Part shown: one piece after another, positions 63,873 to 64,000 of the stretch
Layout: each line of letters starts with the position of its first letter
How positions within the stretch are numbered: the first letter of the stretch is position 1
NCBI GenBank assembly: GCA_017936545.1
Contig: JAGBFJ010000008.1
Span: 1-64,000 of the forward strand
Origin: Sutterella sp.
GTDB lineage: Bacteria; Pseudomonadota; Gammaproteobacteria; Burkholderiales; Burkholderiaceae_F
Length of the DNA: 64,000 bases
Reading direction: 5' to 3'
Position numbers and translations under genes: made by a program
Notes under the pieces: generated by a model
Databases searched by the model: none
Seen by the model: only the letters and a program-made list of their open reading frames with translations
Told to the model about the DNA's origin: nothing

Positions 63873-63949
63873 TGGCGGAGTGGACGGGACTCGAACCCGC
63901 GACCCCCGGCGTGACAGGCCGGTATTCTAACCAACTGAACTACCACTCC
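63873..63949 (-). tRNA. tRNA-Asp (GTC)
   Basis: Read on the minus strand the 77-base gene starts GGAGTGGTAGTTCAG and ends in encoded CCA. Acceptor stem GGAGTGG pairs with CCACTCC; anticodon loop CTGTCAC gives GTC; T arm GCGGGTTCGAGTCCCGT. It differs from E. coli tRNA-Asp mainly in compensated stem positions. Confidence 0.98.
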
Positions 63950-64000
63950 GCGCTTGTCTGTGCATTGCACAAGGCTCAAACCTAAGTTCGATATTCTACC

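Overview
The window is GC-rich bacterial chromosome, very probably from a gut betaproteobacterium of the Sutterellaceae (Sutterella/Parasutterella type). The basis is the betaproteobacterial 16S 5' end at the left edge, the smc-zipA-ligA, xseB-ispA-dxs and parE-parC arrangements, a BPSS1780-like membrane protein and a DUF2782-like protein next to polA, and above all several Tat-exported flavocytochrome-c-type flavoproteins with small tetrahaem cytochromes, typical of asaccharolytic anaerobes that respire many organic acceptors. The genus is inference. I see no phage, IS element, integrase or CRISPR array.

Layout. 1-374: 5' end of a leftward rRNA operon with two candidate promoters and boxB/boxA antitermination signals. 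375-3000: def with a methylthio-nucleoside phosphorylase, and a Tat-exported HisC-like aminotransferase. 3156-10171: ligA, zipA, smc (leftward). 10545-13889: small NapB-like dihaem cytochrome, prmB, ABC-F ATPase. 14121-16691: two orphan ABC-transporter binding proteins around a membrane protein of unknown function. 16970-22853: first respiratory module, a PhnD-type sensor kinase, a FixJ-type regulator, flavoprotein 1, a tetrahaem cytochrome c and flavoprotein 2, all rightward. 23042-34550: C69 dipeptidase, murJ, rpsT, trhA, murB, yajQ, dxs (frameshifted), ispA, xseB, a DMT transporter. 34562-43741: ZIP transporter, an acidic amino-acid symporter behind a perfect FNR box, periplasmic and lipoprotein genes, polA, dinB. 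43968-47848: fdxA, fpr, an rnfB-like gene, nth, an aminotransferase. 47954-54570: NarX-like kinase, parC, parE. 55230-60001: second respiratory module, a frameshifted Crp/Fnr-type regulator, flavoproteins 3 and 4 and a second tetrahaem cytochrome. 60146-63949: FGGY sugar kinase, ppiD, tRNA-Asp.

How it fits together. The acidic amino-acid symporter under probable FNR control, the two flavoprotein/cytochrome modules, the NapB-like cytochrome and the NarX-like kinase describe an anaerobic periplasmic respiratory lifestyle. The four flavoproteins differ at the positions that set substrate choice in fumarate and urocanate reductases, so they probably reduce different, unknown acceptors.

Three genes (dxs, the parC 3' end and the Crp/Fnr-type regulator) each carry what looks like a one-base deletion. 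Since dxs and parC are normally essential, uncorrected sequencing or assembly indels are the likeliest cause, and reading frames in this window deserve some caution.
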